Assembly (NCBI RefSeq): GCF_014199985.1
Contig: NZ_JACHOS010000002.1
Span: 310,001 to 374,000 of the forward strand
Direction: 5' to 3'
Length of the DNA stretch: 64,000 nucleotides
From: Methylorubrum rhodesianum
Lineage (GTDB): Bacteria > Pseudomonadota > Alphaproteobacteria > Rhizobiales > Beijerinckiaceae
Shown here: positions 32,900-41,826 of the stretch, in pieces
How the letters are laid out: the number at the start of each line of letters is the position of its first letter
Numbering within the stretch: the first letter of the stretch is position 1
Made by a program: the position numbers and the translations under genes
Notes under the pieces: model-generated
What the model was told of the DNA's origin: nothing
The model's database searches: none
The model's input: the letters and a program-made list of their open reading frames with translations, nothing else

Positions 32900-35881
32900 A
32901 TGAGCGATACGAACAATCCGGGTGACAAGACGCAGACTAGAGCTCCCTCGAAGCCGTTGACGCTGAAGCGCCCGGTCGAGCAGGGAACGGTCCGTCAGAG
33001 CTTCTCCCACGGGCGGTCGAAGTCCGTCGTGGTCGAGACGGTGAAGCGGCGCACGATCGGCGCCGCCCCCGGAACGGTCGCGCCCCGTGAGCCCGCCGCC
33101 GCGCCTCCGCCGCGTCCTGCCTCCGTTGCACCCGCTCCCGCCGCGCCGGCACGTCCTACGGGCCGTAGCGCCTCCGGCGTGGTTCTGCGCACCCTGAGTG
33201 AGCAGGAGCGCGACGCCCGCGCCGCCGCGCTGGCCGACGCGCAGCGCCGCGAGGCTGACGCCCGCGCCCGTGCCGAAGCCGAGGCGAAGGCCCGCCGAGA
33301 CCGCGAGGAGGCCGAGCGCCGCGAACGCGAGGCCGCCGAGGCGCGTCGCCGCGAGGAGGAGGAGCGTCGCCGCCAGGAGGACGAACTTCGCCGCAAGGCT
33401 GCCGAGGATTCACGGCGTCGCGCTGCCGAGGAAGAAGCGGCCCGTGCCGCCGCCGCGGCCGCTCCCGAAGCGCCGGCTCAGGCGCCTGCCGCGCCGGCTG
33501 CTCAGGCTTCGGAAGCCGCGCCGGCCGCCGCGCCGGCGCCTGCCTCGGAAGCGCGTCCGACACCTGCGCCGGTCCGCCCGGCGGCAGTTGCTCCGGCGGC
33601 TCGCCCGAGCGCCGCGCCGCAGCGTCCGGCCGCCACCGGTGCGCGTCCCGGCATGACCGGAGCGCGCCCGGCAGCGACGGCAGCCCGTCCGCCGGCGCCG
33701 CAGCCCCCGGCCGAGCCGCGTCGTACCATCACTGCGGACGTGAAAAAGCCGCGCGACCTCAACTTCATGGCCCGCCCGGCGCCCGCGCCGGAGCCGGAAA
33801 AGGCGCCGAGCCAGACCACTGCCGCCCGGCCTGCGGGCGCGGGTGCGGCGGCGCGTCCTGCCGGCCGTCCCGGTGCGGCAGCCGCCGAGGAAGAGTCGGA
33901 CACCAAGCGCGTGATCCGCCGTCCCGGCATGCCGCTTAAGATCATCACGCCGCCCAAGACGCCGAAGTCGCCGGGCGGCGACCGTAACCGCGGCCGCCTC
34001 ACCATCGCCAACGCTACGGCCGGCGAGGATGAGCGCACCCGTTCCGTGGCCTCTTTCCGCCGCCGTCAGCAGCGGATGAGCGGCCACCGGCACGAGGAAG
34101 CCAAGGAGAAGATCGCCCGCGACGTGATTATTCCCGAAACCATCACGATCCAGGAACTCGCCAACCGCATGTCGGAGCGAGCCGTGGATGTCATCCGCCT
34201 GCTGATGAAGCAGGGCCAGATCCACAAGATCACCGATGTGATCGACTCGGACACCGCCCAGCTCATCGCCGAGGAACTCGGCCACACGGTCCGCCGCGTC
34301 GCCGAGTCGGACGTCGAGGAGGGTCTGACCTCCGACGAGCCGGATCTGGAGGAGGATCTGGAGCCGCGTCCGCCGGTCGTGACGATCATGGGTCACGTCG
34401 ACCACGGCAAGACCTCGCTGCTCGACGCGATCCGTGCGGCGAACGTCGTCGAGGGCGAGGCTGGCGGCATCACCCAGCATATCGGCGCCTACCAAGTGGC
34501 GGCGCCCTCGGGCGACCTCATCACCTTCATCGACACCCCCGGCCACGCGGCCTTCACCTCCATGCGCGCCCGCGGCGCCAAGGTGACGGACATTGTCGTG
34601 ATCGTGGTGGCGGCCGATGACGGCGTGATGCCCCAGACCGTCGAGGCGATTCAGCACGCCAAGGCGGCGGGCGTCCCGATGATCATCGCCATCAACAAGA
34701 TCGACAAGGCGGACGCGAACCCGCAGCGGGTGCGCACCGAGCTGCTGCAGCACGACATTCAGGTCGAGTCGATGGGCGGCGAGACCCTCGAATTCGAGGT
34801 GTCCGCCAAGACCGGCGACGGTCTGCCGGAGCTTCTCGAAGGTCTGCAGCTCCAGGCCGAGATCATGAACCTGCGCGCCAACGAGAAGCGCGACGGCGAG
34901 GGAACCGTGATCGAGGCTCAGCTCGACCGCGGCCGCGGCCCCGTCGCCACGGTTCTCGTCCAGCGCGGCACGCTGTTCACCGGCGACATCATCGTCGCCG
35001 GCGCCGAGTGGGGCCGCATCCGCGCCCTCATCGACGACACCGGCAAGCACATCCCCTATGCCGGCCCGTCGGTGCCGGTGGAGGTGCTCGGCTTCAACGG
35101 CACGCCGGATGCCGGCGACCGCGTGATCGTGGTGCCGAACGAGGCCCGCGCCCGCGAGGTCACCGAGTACCGCGCCCGGATCAAGCGCGAGCGCCTGAAC
35201 GCCCGCACCGGCGGCGCCAACCGGTCGCTCGTCGACATGATGCGCGAGGCCAAGGAAGGCGCCGGCCGCAAGGAGCTGCCGATCGTCATCAAGGGCGACG
35301 TGCAGGGTTCGGTCGAGGCGATCGTCGGCGCGCTCACCGCGCTCGGCAACGACGAGGTCGGCGTGCGCATCCTGCTCTCGGGCGTGGGCGGCATCACGGA
35401 GTCGGACATCACGCTCGCCAACGCCTCGAAGGCGGTGGTGATCGGCTTCAACGTGCGCGCCCACAAGGAAGCGCGCAACGCGGCCGAGCGCGACGGCACC
35501 GAGATCCGCTACTACAGCATCATCTACGACCTCGTGGACGACATCAAAGCCACGCTGTCGGGCATGCTGCCGCCGACACTTCGCGAGGAGCGCCTCGGTG
35601 AGGCGCAGATCCTGCAGATCTTCGACGTGTCGAAGGTCGGCAAGATCGCCGGTTGCCGCGTCATGGAGGGTGTGGTCCAGCGCGGTGCCCATGTTCGCTT
35701 GCTGCGCAACGACGTGGTGATCCACGAGGGCAAGCTGGCCCAGCTCAAGCGCCTCAAGGACGACGCCAAGGAAGTCACGGCCGGCTACGAGTGCGGCATG
35801 TCGTTCCAGAACTACCAGGACATGCGCGTCGGCGATTTCATCGAGTGCTTCAACGTCGAGGAAATCAAGCGCACGCTCTGA
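32900..35881 (+). CDS. infB: translation initiation factor IF-2
   Basis: GTPase that brings initiator tRNA to the 30S subunit. The product is 993 aa. Residues 1 to ~370 are a variable N-terminal region: a charged Arg/Glu coiled segment ([17 protein letters not shown]) and long Ala/Pro-rich stretches. The IF2_N domain follows ([25 protein letters not shown]). The G domain starts near residue 490: G1 [15 protein letters not shown]3 DTPGHAAF, G4 AINKIDKAD. Domains II to IV continue to the C-terminus ([22 protein letters not shown]). The extended N-terminus is normal in the group. A hairpin after the stop may reduce read-through into rbfA. Confidence 0.97.
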   Translation: MSDTNNPGDKTQTRAPSKPLTLKRPVEQGTVRQSFSHGRSKSVVVETVKRRTIGAAPGTVAPREPAAAPPPRPASVAPAPAAPARPTGRSASGVVLRTLSEQERDARAAALADAQRREADARARAEAEAKARRDREEAERREREAAEARRREEEERRRQEDELRRKAAEDSRRRAAEEEAARAAAAAAPEAPAQAPAAPAAQASEAAPAAAPAPASEARPTPAPVRPAAVAPAARPSAAPQRPAATGARPGMTGARPAATAARPPAPQPPAEPRRTITADVKKPRDLNFMARPAPAPEPEKAPSQTTAARPAGAGAAARPAGRPGAAAAEEESDTKRVIRRPGMPLKIITPPKTPKSPGGDRNRGRLTIANATAGEDERTRSVASFRRRQQRMSGHRHEEAKEKIARDVIIPETITIQELANRMSERAVDVIRLLMKQGQIHKITDVIDSDTAQLIAEELGHTVRRVAESDVEEGLTSDEPDLEEDLEPRPPVVTIMGHVDHGKTSLLDAIRAANVVEGEAGGITQHIGAYQVAAPSGDLITFIDTPGHAAFTSMRARGAKVTDIVVIVVAADDGVMPQTVEAIQHAKAAGVPMIIAINKIDKADANPQRVRTELLQHDIQVESMGGETLEFEVSAKTGDGLPELLEGLQLQAEIMNLRANEKRDGEGTVIEAQLDRGRGPVATVLVQRGTLFTGDIIVAGAEWGRIRALIDDTGKHIPYAGPSVPVEVLGFNGTPDAGDRVIVVPNEARAREVTEYRARIKRERLNARTGGANRSLVDMMREAKEGAGRKELPIVIKGDVQGSVEAIVGALTALGNDEVGVRILLSGVGGITESDITLANASKAVVIGFNVRAHKEARNAAERDGTEIRYYSIIYDLVDDIKATLSGMLPPTLREERLGEAQILQIFDVSKVGKIAGCRVMEGVVQRGAHVRLLRNDVVIHEGKLAQLKRLKDDAKEVTAGYECGMSFQNYQDMRVGDFIECFNVEEIKRTL

Positions 35882-35910
35882 GCGGCCCTCCCCTACCGCT
35901 CTTCCTAAGC

Positions 35911-35944
35911 GGGGCCGCGGCGAAAGCTGCGGCCCCCTTTGTTT
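35911..35944 (+). terminator. terminator-like hairpin between infB and rbfA
   Basis: Stem GGGGCCGC at 35911-35918 pairs with GCGGCCCC at 35929-35936 around GGCGAAAGCT, then CTTTGTTT. It sits 30 nt past infB but inside the conserved operon, so it is probably a partial terminator or a stability element. Confidence 0.6.
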
Positions 35945-35984
35945 CCAGACACGAGCCTGACGGTTCAGCGACGTCGATCAGCCG

Positions 35985-36425
35985 ATGGCCCAGAAGCAGA
36001 ATTCCTCCGCCGGTCCCTCGCAGCGCCAGCAGCGCGTGGCCGAACTCGTACGCCACGCCCTCGCCGAGGTGCTCCAGCGCGGCGACATCCAGGACCCGGT
36101 GCTCGGCTCGCACGTCGTCACCGTGCCCGAGGTGCGGATGTCGCCGGACCTCAAGCTCGCCACGGCCTACATCATGCCGCTCGGCGGTCAGGACGAGGCG
36201 CCGGTGATCGCCGCCCTCGACCGGCACAAGAAGATCCTCCGCCAGGAGGTGGCGCGGCGGGTGAACCTGAAATACGCCCCCGAGCTGCGCTTCCGCCGCG
36301 ACGAGACGTTCGACGAGGCGGCCCGAATCGACCAGCTCCTGCGGAGCGAGAAGGTCCAGCGGGATCTGGAAAGCGCCCCCCGCGAGGACGACGAGGCCGA
36401 ACCGGATTCGCCCTCGCGCGATTGA
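35985..36425 (+). CDS. rbfA: ribosome-binding factor A
   Basis: Small KH-like protein that binds the 30S subunit during late 16S rRNA maturation. The product is 146 aa. The family core runs from [26 protein letters not shown] through [24 protein letters not shown] to [19 protein letters not shown]. The last 25 residues are an acidic tail. It lies between infB and truB on the same strand, 103 nt and 63 nt away. Confidence 0.95.
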   Translation: MAQKQNSSAGPSQRQQRVAELVRHALAEVLQRGDIQDPVLGSHVVTVPEVRMSPDLKLATAYIMPLGGQDEAPVIAALDRHKKILRQEVARRVNLKYAPELRFRRDETFDEAARIDQLLRSEKVQRDLESAPREDDEAEPDSPSRD

Positions 36426-36488
36426 TGTTGATCCGGGCGGCCCGTTTCATGCCGCCTGTTCACCGCCGACGGGCCGCCTAGCGGCCCC

Positions 36489-37571
36489 GTGTCAGACCCC
36501 ATGACGGGACGAGTCCCTCAGAAAAACCCGTCGATCGAGGACAGGATGCAGGACGAGATTTCTTCCGAACGCGCGAGCGAGGCGCCTCAGGCACCGCGCG
36601 GCGACATGCGCCGGGACGGGCCGCCGCGGGGCGGTCGCCGTCCCCAGCGTGGCCGGCCGCGGCACGACCGGCCGAAGAAGAATGACGTGAGCGGCTGGGT
36701 GGTGCTCGACAAGGGCGTCGGCATCACCTCGACCCAGGCCGTGGCGGTGGTGAAGCGCCTGTTCAACGCCAAGAAGGCGGGCCATGCCGGCACGCTCGAC
36801 CCGCTGGCTTCCGGTATCCTGCCGATCGCGCTCGGCGAGGCGACCAAGACCGTTCCCTTCGTGATGGATGGCCGCAAGGCCTACCGCTTCGAGGTGACCT
36901 GGGGCGTCGAGACCGACACGGACGACGCGGAAGGCCGCCCGGTCGAGACATCCGAGAACCGGCCGACCCGCGAGGCGATCGAGGCGGCGTTGCCGGCGTT
37001 CGTCGGCGAGATCGAGCAGGTTCCGCCCCGTTTTTCCGCCATCAAAATCCAGGGCGAGCGCGCCTACGATCTCGCCCGCGACGGTGAGGTGGTGGAGCTG
37101 GTGGCCCGGGCCGTGCGCATCGACCACCTCTCCGTGATCGAGCATCACGGCGACCGTACGGTCATCGCCGCCGAGTGCGGCAAGGGCACCTATGTCCGTG
37201 CGCTCGCCCGCGACCTCGGACGCGTGCTCGGCTGCTACGGCCACGTCTCAGCCCTGCGCCGCACGCGCGTCGGTCCGTTCGGGGAGGCGACCGCCTGCAG
37301 CGTCGCCGCCCTCGAAGAGAGCACGGAGATGCATCTCCACCCGGTGGAGACGGCCCTGGAGGAGATCCCGTCGGTCGCGGTCAGCCGGGACATGGGGCTT
37401 CGTCTGATGCGCGGCCAGCCGGTCATCTTGCGGGGGCACGACGCGCCGGTCGGTGGCAAGGCCTATGCGACCTGCGGCGGCGTGCTCGTCGCGGTCGGCG
37501 ACGTCGAGCGCGGCGAACTCGTGCCGCACCGCGTGTTCCACCTCGGTGGGACGGCGCCGCAGAGAAACTGA
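36489..37571 (+). CDS. truB: tRNA pseudouridine-55 synthase
   Basis: Makes pseudouridine 55 in the T-loop of tRNAs. The product is about 360 aa, longer than usual because of a basic Arg/Pro-rich N-terminal extension of roughly 60 residues. The catalytic domain begins SGWVVLDKGVGITSTQAVAVVKR. The catalytic Asp lies in GHAGTLDPLASGILP, and RFSAIKIQGERAYDLAR and GKGTYVRALARDLG follow. A C-terminal PUA-like part ends the protein. Starts at 36489 (GTG) and 36501 (ATG) differ little. It is the last gene of the operon. The 160 nt after it carry no gene and lead to a hairpin before the chemoreceptor. Confidence 0.95.
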   Translation: MSDPMTGRVPQKNPSIEDRMQDEISSERASEAPQAPRGDMRRDGPPRGGRRPQRGRPRHDRPKKNDVSGWVVLDKGVGITSTQAVAVVKRLFNAKKAGHAGTLDPLASGILPIALGEATKTVPFVMDGRKAYRFEVTWGVETDTDDAEGRPVETSENRPTREAIEAALPAFVGEIEQVPPRFSAIKIQGERAYDLARDGEVVELVARAVRIDHLSVIEHHGDRTVIAAECGKGTYVRALARDLGRVLGCYGHVSALRRTRVGPFGEATACSVAALEESTEMHLHPVETALEEIPSVAVSRDMGLRLMRGQPVILRGHDAPVGGKAYATCGGVLVAVGDVERGELVPHRVFHLGGTAPQRN

Positions 37572-37699
37572 GAGCACGTTCAACCGGCGCATTCGATCGA
37601 ACGATCCATGATCACGCCCGATGACATCAGCGTGTTCATCATGCAATATCAAGAATAGCCGGCTTCATTTAACCCGAGATCAAGCGCCCTCTTCCTAGA

Positions 37700-37732
37700 A
37701 GCCCGTCGACTCTACGGATCGGCGGGCTTTTT
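37700..37732 (+). terminator. terminator hairpin abutting the chemoreceptor start codon
   Basis: A 10-pair stem, AGCCCGTCGA (37700-37709) with TCGGCGGGCT (37719-37728, one G-T pair), a 9-nt loop and five T residues ending at 37732. The next gene's ATG begins at 37734. It may end truB transcription. It also covers the space where a ribosome-binding site should be. Confidence 0.8.
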
Positions 37733-37733
37733 C

Positions 37734-39413
37734 ATGCGCGTGTCCCTCGGCCTCAAGCTGGCCACGGTGGTTGGACTTCTCGGTCTCGTCGGAGCCGGCA
37801 TATCCGCCTTCGCCCTGCGGCAGGCGTCACAGGAGCAGAGCCGGGCTACGCTCACGGAGTCGTTCTGGCAGGCCGGATTGCAGGCACAGGGTCTCGCGCG
37901 AGCGATCGAACACGCGGTCGTCCAGGCCAGCGCCGTCTACACCGCGTCCGATACCGCGGTGGCGAAGCAGCGTTTCTCGGCACTCCAGACCGCACTCGGC
38001 GATGTCGAGGCCCTACGCGGACCGTTCCTCTCCGCCATGGAAGGACATCTGCCGGCGGAGAAGCGGCGCCGGCTCGATCTCGCGGTGAAGGAGTTCATCG
38101 CCTATCAGACCGAGACTGCAGACCTCGGCCTCACGCTCTCGCCTCGCGCCGCCCTGATCCAGGCCAGCGACGAGGCGACTGTGAGGAACCGCGAACGCAT
38201 GGTGGCGGAGATCGGCGCGCTCGGCCGCGACGTGCTCGCGCGCCTCGATGGGCAGCGGGAGGCGGTTGCGCAGGCCCAGCGCACGGGCTTCCTCACGCTG
38301 ATCGTAGCGCCGGCCGCGGCGCTGATCCTCGCTCTTGCCGCCGCGTTCTGGATCATCCGCACCCAGATTCAGTGCCCGTTACACCGGTTGAAGGCCACGA
38401 TGCAGGCGCTCGCCGGTGATCGGCTCGACGCCGCCGTTCCCTTCACGAATCGCCGCGACGAGGTTGGCGAGATGGCCCACGCCATCGCGCAGTTTCGGGC
38501 GGCGCTGATCGACAGGCGGGGGCTCGACCATGCCGCCCGCGAGCGGCTGGCGCAGGACGGCGCCCGCGCTGAGCGGCTTGCCGCCGCGACACGGGACTTC
38601 GAGGATGAGACCCGACGTTCGATGGCCGATCTTGCCGGTTCCGCCCTGGCCTTGCGCGACGCCGCCGACCGGCTGCGGGAGACGGCGGGCGACACCACGC
38701 TGCGCACGGGAGAGGTGGCAGGTGCATCCGAGCAATCCGCCGGCGTGGTGGACAGCATCGCCGGTGCCGCCGAGGAGCTGTCGGGCTCGGCCTGCAGCAT
38801 CGGCGAGCGGGTTCGTCACGCGAGCCGCATCGCGGAGGCCGCGCTGAGCGATGCGAGCGGACTCGAGGCCACGGTCACCGCCCTGTCCCGAGCAGCCGAC
38901 GAGGTCGGCGCTGTGGTGACGCTGATCCGCGCTGTCGCCGAGCAGACCAACCTTCTTGCGCTGAACGCGACCATCGAAGCCGCTCGGGCCGGCGAGTCCG
39001 GGCGAGGGTTTGCCGTGGTGGCAGGCGAGGTGAAGGCTCTGGCCGGCCAGACCGCGGCGGCGACCGATCGCATCGCGGGGCAGGTCGCGGCGATCCAGCA
39101 GGCAGCGAGCGGCACGAGCGGGGCCATCGGCGAGATTGGGCGGACGATCGCGCAACTCAGCCTCATCGCCGCCGAGGTCGCCGCAGCCGCCGAACAGCAG
39201 GGTCAGGCCAGCCACGAGATCGCGCGATCCATCGCGGGTGCGGCGGCGGATGCCCGCACGGTTTCGGAGAGCATCGCGGGCGTCCAAGCCGCTGCGGCCT
39301 CGAATGAGGCACGCTCCAATGATGTTCGTTCCGGCGCCGAGCGGGTCGGCGAGGGAAGCGCGGCTCTGCAGGCTGCGATCGGAACGTTCTTGGAGCGCGT
39401 TCACGCCGCCTGA
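37734..39413 (+). CDS. methyl-accepting chemotaxis protein
   Basis: Membrane chemoreceptor of 559 aa. The first membrane segment is residues ~7-28 ([22 protein letters not shown]). A small periplasmic helical domain of about 160 residues follows ([21 protein letters not shown]), then a second membrane segment near residues 186-208 ([20 protein letters not shown]). Next come a HAMP domain (~210-262, [20 protein letters not shown]) and the signalling coiled coil, whose hairpin tip reads [37 protein letters not shown]. No che genes are nearby, so it is an orphan receptor; the ligand is unknown. The first membrane segment needs the start at 37734, which lies 2 nt after a terminator-like U-run and has no clear Shine-Dalgarno. 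Confidence 0.92.
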   Translation: MRVSLGLKLATVVGLLGLVGAGISAFALRQASQEQSRATLTESFWQAGLQAQGLARAIEHAVVQASAVYTASDTAVAKQRFSALQTALGDVEALRGPFLSAMEGHLPAEKRRRLDLAVKEFIAYQTETADLGLTLSPRAALIQASDEATVRNRERMVAEIGALGRDVLARLDGQREAVAQAQRTGFLTLIVAPAAALILALAAAFWIIRTQIQCPLHRLKATMQALAGDRLDAAVPFTNRRDEVGEMAHAIAQFRAALIDRRGLDHAARERLAQDGARAERLAAATRDFEDETRRSMADLAGSALALRDAADRLRETAGDTTLRTGEVAGASEQSAGVVDSIAGAAEELSGSACSIGERVRHASRIAEAALSDASGLEATVTALSRAADEVGAVVTLIRAVAEQTNLLALNATIEAARAGESGRGFAVVAGEVKALAGQTAAATDRIAGQVAAIQQAASGTSGAIGEIGRTIAQLSLIAAEVAAAAEQQGQASHEIARSIAGAAADARTVSESIAGVQAAAASNEARSNDVRSGAERVGEGSAALQAAIGTFLERVHAA

Positions 39414-39498
39414 AGGGCTGGCGGCCCGCAGCGGGAGCCGTCCATCCGACCCGCGATCGAGTGGGCCGGTTGCAGCCGTCGTCTCGTTGCCCATCGAT

Positions 39499-39846
39499 GT
39501 GGGCTGCGAAGCCGGTGAGATCCAGCCTGACGACCTGAGGGTTCAGCTCCGTCGCCGGGATGGTATAATCTCCGCCGTTCTGGCGCCGGAACGGGATCGG
39601 AGCTGTCTCGAACAGGGACCGCATTCGGTGCCTGAGCGCGGTGGCCGTCGTGTCGAAGGCGGCTTCGTCCATCCTGTCGGCGCGATACACGACGAAGGGC
39701 GGCAGCACGTCGTAGCCCGGGTAGAACAGCACCCCGTGGTGGATGGGGAACAGGAGATCGTCGATCGGTCCGTTGATCCCTCGCGGACCGTAATGCGAGG
39801 GCCGGCCTCCGGCTGTCCCGATGAGCATCGCGCGCCTGCCGGCGAG
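39499..39846 (-). pseudogene. C-terminal remnant of a flavodoxin-fold NAD(P)H oxidoreductase
   Basis: About 115 codons match the second half of the MdaB/flavodoxin_2-type quinone reductase family as I remember it: LAGRRAMLIGTAGGRPSHYG, RGINGPIDDLLFPIHHGVLFYPGYDVLPPFVVYR, TAPIPFRRQNGGDYTIP. The FMN-binding N-terminal half is missing: upstream of LAG the frame turns into unrelated sequence and reaches a TGA within about 25 codons. At the other end the normal stop after GFAAH has also been lost, and the frame runs on antisense to the 3' end of the chemoreceptor gene. It is therefore broken at both ends. See the LysR remnant next to it. Confidence 0.7.
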
Positions 39847-40028
39847 CGTACTCCCCCCTGCTGGCGGCCGGGACGATCGAGCCGGTCCTCCTTCCCGACT
39901 TCACGCCTGAACCCGTGCCGCTCTCCCTGCTCGTTGTCCACGGTCGCACGCGCATCAAGCGCGTCCTGATGGTGGTCGATTTGCTGACGGCGTCCCTGTC
40001 GATGCTGGCCGGCCTGGACCGGAGGTGA
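39843..40028 (+). pseudogene. C-terminal remnant of a LysR-family regulator
   Basis: About 61 codons ending at TGA 40026-40028 read like the end of a LysR effector domain: YSPLLAAGTIEPVLLPDFTP, then PVPLSLLVVHGRTRIKRVLMVVDLL. The DNA-binding domain and most of the effector domain are absent. The left end coincides, to within a few bases near 39845, with the broken end of the oxidoreductase remnant on the other strand. This fits one deletion that removed the facing 5' halves of a divergent pair. Function is lost. Confidence 0.6.
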
Positions 40029-40105
40029 GCGTCGGCTCTACGGACGCGCGAACGGCGGTCGTCATTCCTTAAGGATCGGACGCCGCTGCGATGCGCCCGA
40101 TGCGC

Positions 40106-41278
40106 TCAGTCCCGTGCCGGCAACCCCGTCTCGATGATCCGCGCCCAGAGCGAGGCACCGTAGGGGATGGCGGCATCGTTGAAGTCGTATTCCGGGTGAT
40201 GCAGGCCGGCGGATGGGCCGTTGCCCAGGAAGATGTAGGCGCCGGGCCGATGAGCGAGCATGTAGGAGAAATCCTCGGCCGCCATCATCGGCGCGACGTT
40301 GCGCTCGACCCGCTCTTCGCCGACGACCTGCGCAGCGATGTCGGCCATGAAGTCGGTCTCGGCCGGATGGTTCTCGGTGGCGGGATAGCCGCTGGCGAGT
40401 TCGACGCTTGCTCGGGCGCCGAAGGCCGTGGCGATGTTCTCGGCAATAGCCGCGAGCCGATCGCGCATCAGAGCACGCACGGCCGGAGTCAGAGCTCGCA
40501 TGGTGCCGCGCAGTTCCGCCGTCTGCGGCAGAACGTTGAACGCCTCGCCCGCCTCCACGGCGCAGACGGAGACGACGGCGGAATCGAGCGGATCGATGTT
40601 GCGGGCGACGATCGATTGCAGGGCGACGACGATGTGGCTGCCCACCAGCACCGTATCGACGGCGGCCTGCGGCAGCGCCGCGTGCCCGCCCCTGCCCTCG
40701 ATGAGGATCGTGAAGCGGTCGGTCGAGGCCATGATCGGGCCGGGGCGGATGGCAAAGGTGCCGAGCGGCTGGCCGGGAATGTTGTGCAGTCCGTAGACCG
40801 CCTCCACGCCGAAGCGTTCCATCATCCCGTCCTGCACCATCGCCTCACCACCCCCGCCGCCCTCTTCCGCCGGCTGGAAGATCAGCACCGCGCGCCCGTC
40901 GAAATTCCGGGTCTCGGCGAGGTACTTGGCGGCGCCGAGCAGCATGGCGGTGTGCCCGTCATGGCCGCAGGCGTGCATCTTGCCCGGCACCGTCGAACGG
41001 TAGGGAAGATCGCGGACCTCGTGGATCGGCAGGGCGTCCATGTCGGCACGCAGGCCGATCGCCCGGTTCGAGCCGTGCGCTCGCCCGCGGATCACCCCGA
41101 CGACGCCGGTGCGGCCGATGCCGGTGACGACCTCGTCGCAGCCGAAGCTGCGCAGCTTGTCCGCCACGACATCCGCCGTGCGATGAACGTCGTATTGGAG
41201 CTCCGGATGGGCGTGGAGATCGTGCCGCCAAGCGGTGATCTCTTCCGAGAGATCGGCGATGCGGTCGATGACGGGCAT
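40106..41278 (-). CDS. M20 family amidohydrolase (hippurate hydrolase/N-acyl amino acid deacylase type)
   Basis: A 390-aa zinc-dependent amidohydrolase of the M20D group (HipO, AbgA/B, N-acetyl-diaminopimelate deacetylase relatives). The N-terminus HDLHAHPELQYDVHRTADVVADKL is typical. Metal ligands are in MHACGHDGHTAMLLGAAKYL and FQPAEEGGGGGEAM (catalytic Glu pair), with further blocks YGLHNIPGQPLG, GRGGHAALPQ and the late His in GLHHPEYDFND. The exact acyl-amino-acid substrate cannot be told. The ATG at 41278 is preferred over 41338. It stands alone, 131 nt from cueR on the same strand. Confidence 0.9.
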   Translation of the reverse strand: MPVIDRIADLSEEITAWRHDLHAHPELQYDVHRTADVVADKLRSFGCDEVVTGIGRTGVVGVIRGRAHGSNRAIGLRADMDALPIHEVRDLPYRSTVPGKMHACGHDGHTAMLLGAAKYLAETRNFDGRAVLIFQPAEEGGGGGEAMVQDGMMERFGVEAVYGLHNIPGQPLGTFAIRPGPIMASTDRFTILIEGRGGHAALPQAAVDTVLVGSHIVVALQSIVARNIDPLDSAVVSVCAVEAGEAFNVLPQTAELRGTMRALTPAVRALMRDRLAAIAENIATAFGARASVELASGYPATENHPAETDFMADIAAQVVGEERVERNVAPMMAAEDFSYMLAHRPGAYIFLGNGPSAGLHHPEYDFNDAAIPYGASLWARIIETGLPARD

Positions 41279-41409
41279 GGATCCAACCTTTCCGGAGGGT
41301 TCCAGCAAGCAGAAGGCCAACCGTGGGTCAACGGCCAAGCCTCAGGACGAACGCCGGAATGCGACCGTCTCTCCCTTCATTCCGGCCCGAAGCGCCATCG
41401 CGCCGGGTT

Positions 41410-41826
41410 TCACGGCTCTCTCGGGCCTCCCGCCAGATCGTCGAGGATCGGGCAGTCCGGCCGCTCGTCGCCGCAGCAGCGCTCGGCCAGATGTTCGAGG
41501 GTGCGGGCCATGGCCTCCAACTCGCCGATGCGGCGGCGCAGATCGGCGACATGGTCGAGCGCCATCGCCTTGACCGCCGCGCTGGTACGGGAGCGATCGT
41601 GCCAGAGCGCGAGGAGGTCCGCGATCTCCCGCATCGAGAAGCCGAGATCGCGTGCCCGGCGCACGAAACGGAGTGCGTGCAGGTCGGCCTCGCTGTAGAC
41701 GCGATAGCCGGACGCCGTCCGCTCGGCGCGGCCGAGCAGGCCCGTCTCCTCGTAGTAGCGGATCATCTTGGCCGAGACGCCGGTGGCGCCGGCCGCCTCG
41801 CCGATGGTGACGAATCGTCCGCTCAT
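41410..41826 (-). CDS. cueR: copper-responsive MerR-family regulator CueR
   Basis: A 138-aa activator that twists copper-inducible promoters when it binds Cu(I). The winged helix is [26 protein letters not shown] with [27 protein letters not shown]. The dimer helix leads to the metal loop [13 protein letters not shown], where Cys-X7-Cys matches the Cu(I)/Ag(I) site of CueR, with an extra Cys beside it. Its ATG overlaps the copA stop by 4 nt, so it is co-transcribed with copA and should boost its own synthesis. The matching operator lies upstream of copA. Confidence 0.93.
   Translation of the reverse strand: MSGRFVTIGEAAGATGVSAKMIRYYEETGLLGRAERTASGYRVYSEADLHALRFVRRARDLGFSMREIADLLALWHDRSRTSAAVKAMALDHVADLRRRIGELEAMARTLEHLAERCCGDERPDCPILDDLAGGPREP

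Noticed and set aside
39136-39969. Plus-strand frame following the chemoreceptor
   Set aside because: It overlaps the chemoreceptor 3' end in another frame and is out of frame with the LysR remnant; no domain is seen.
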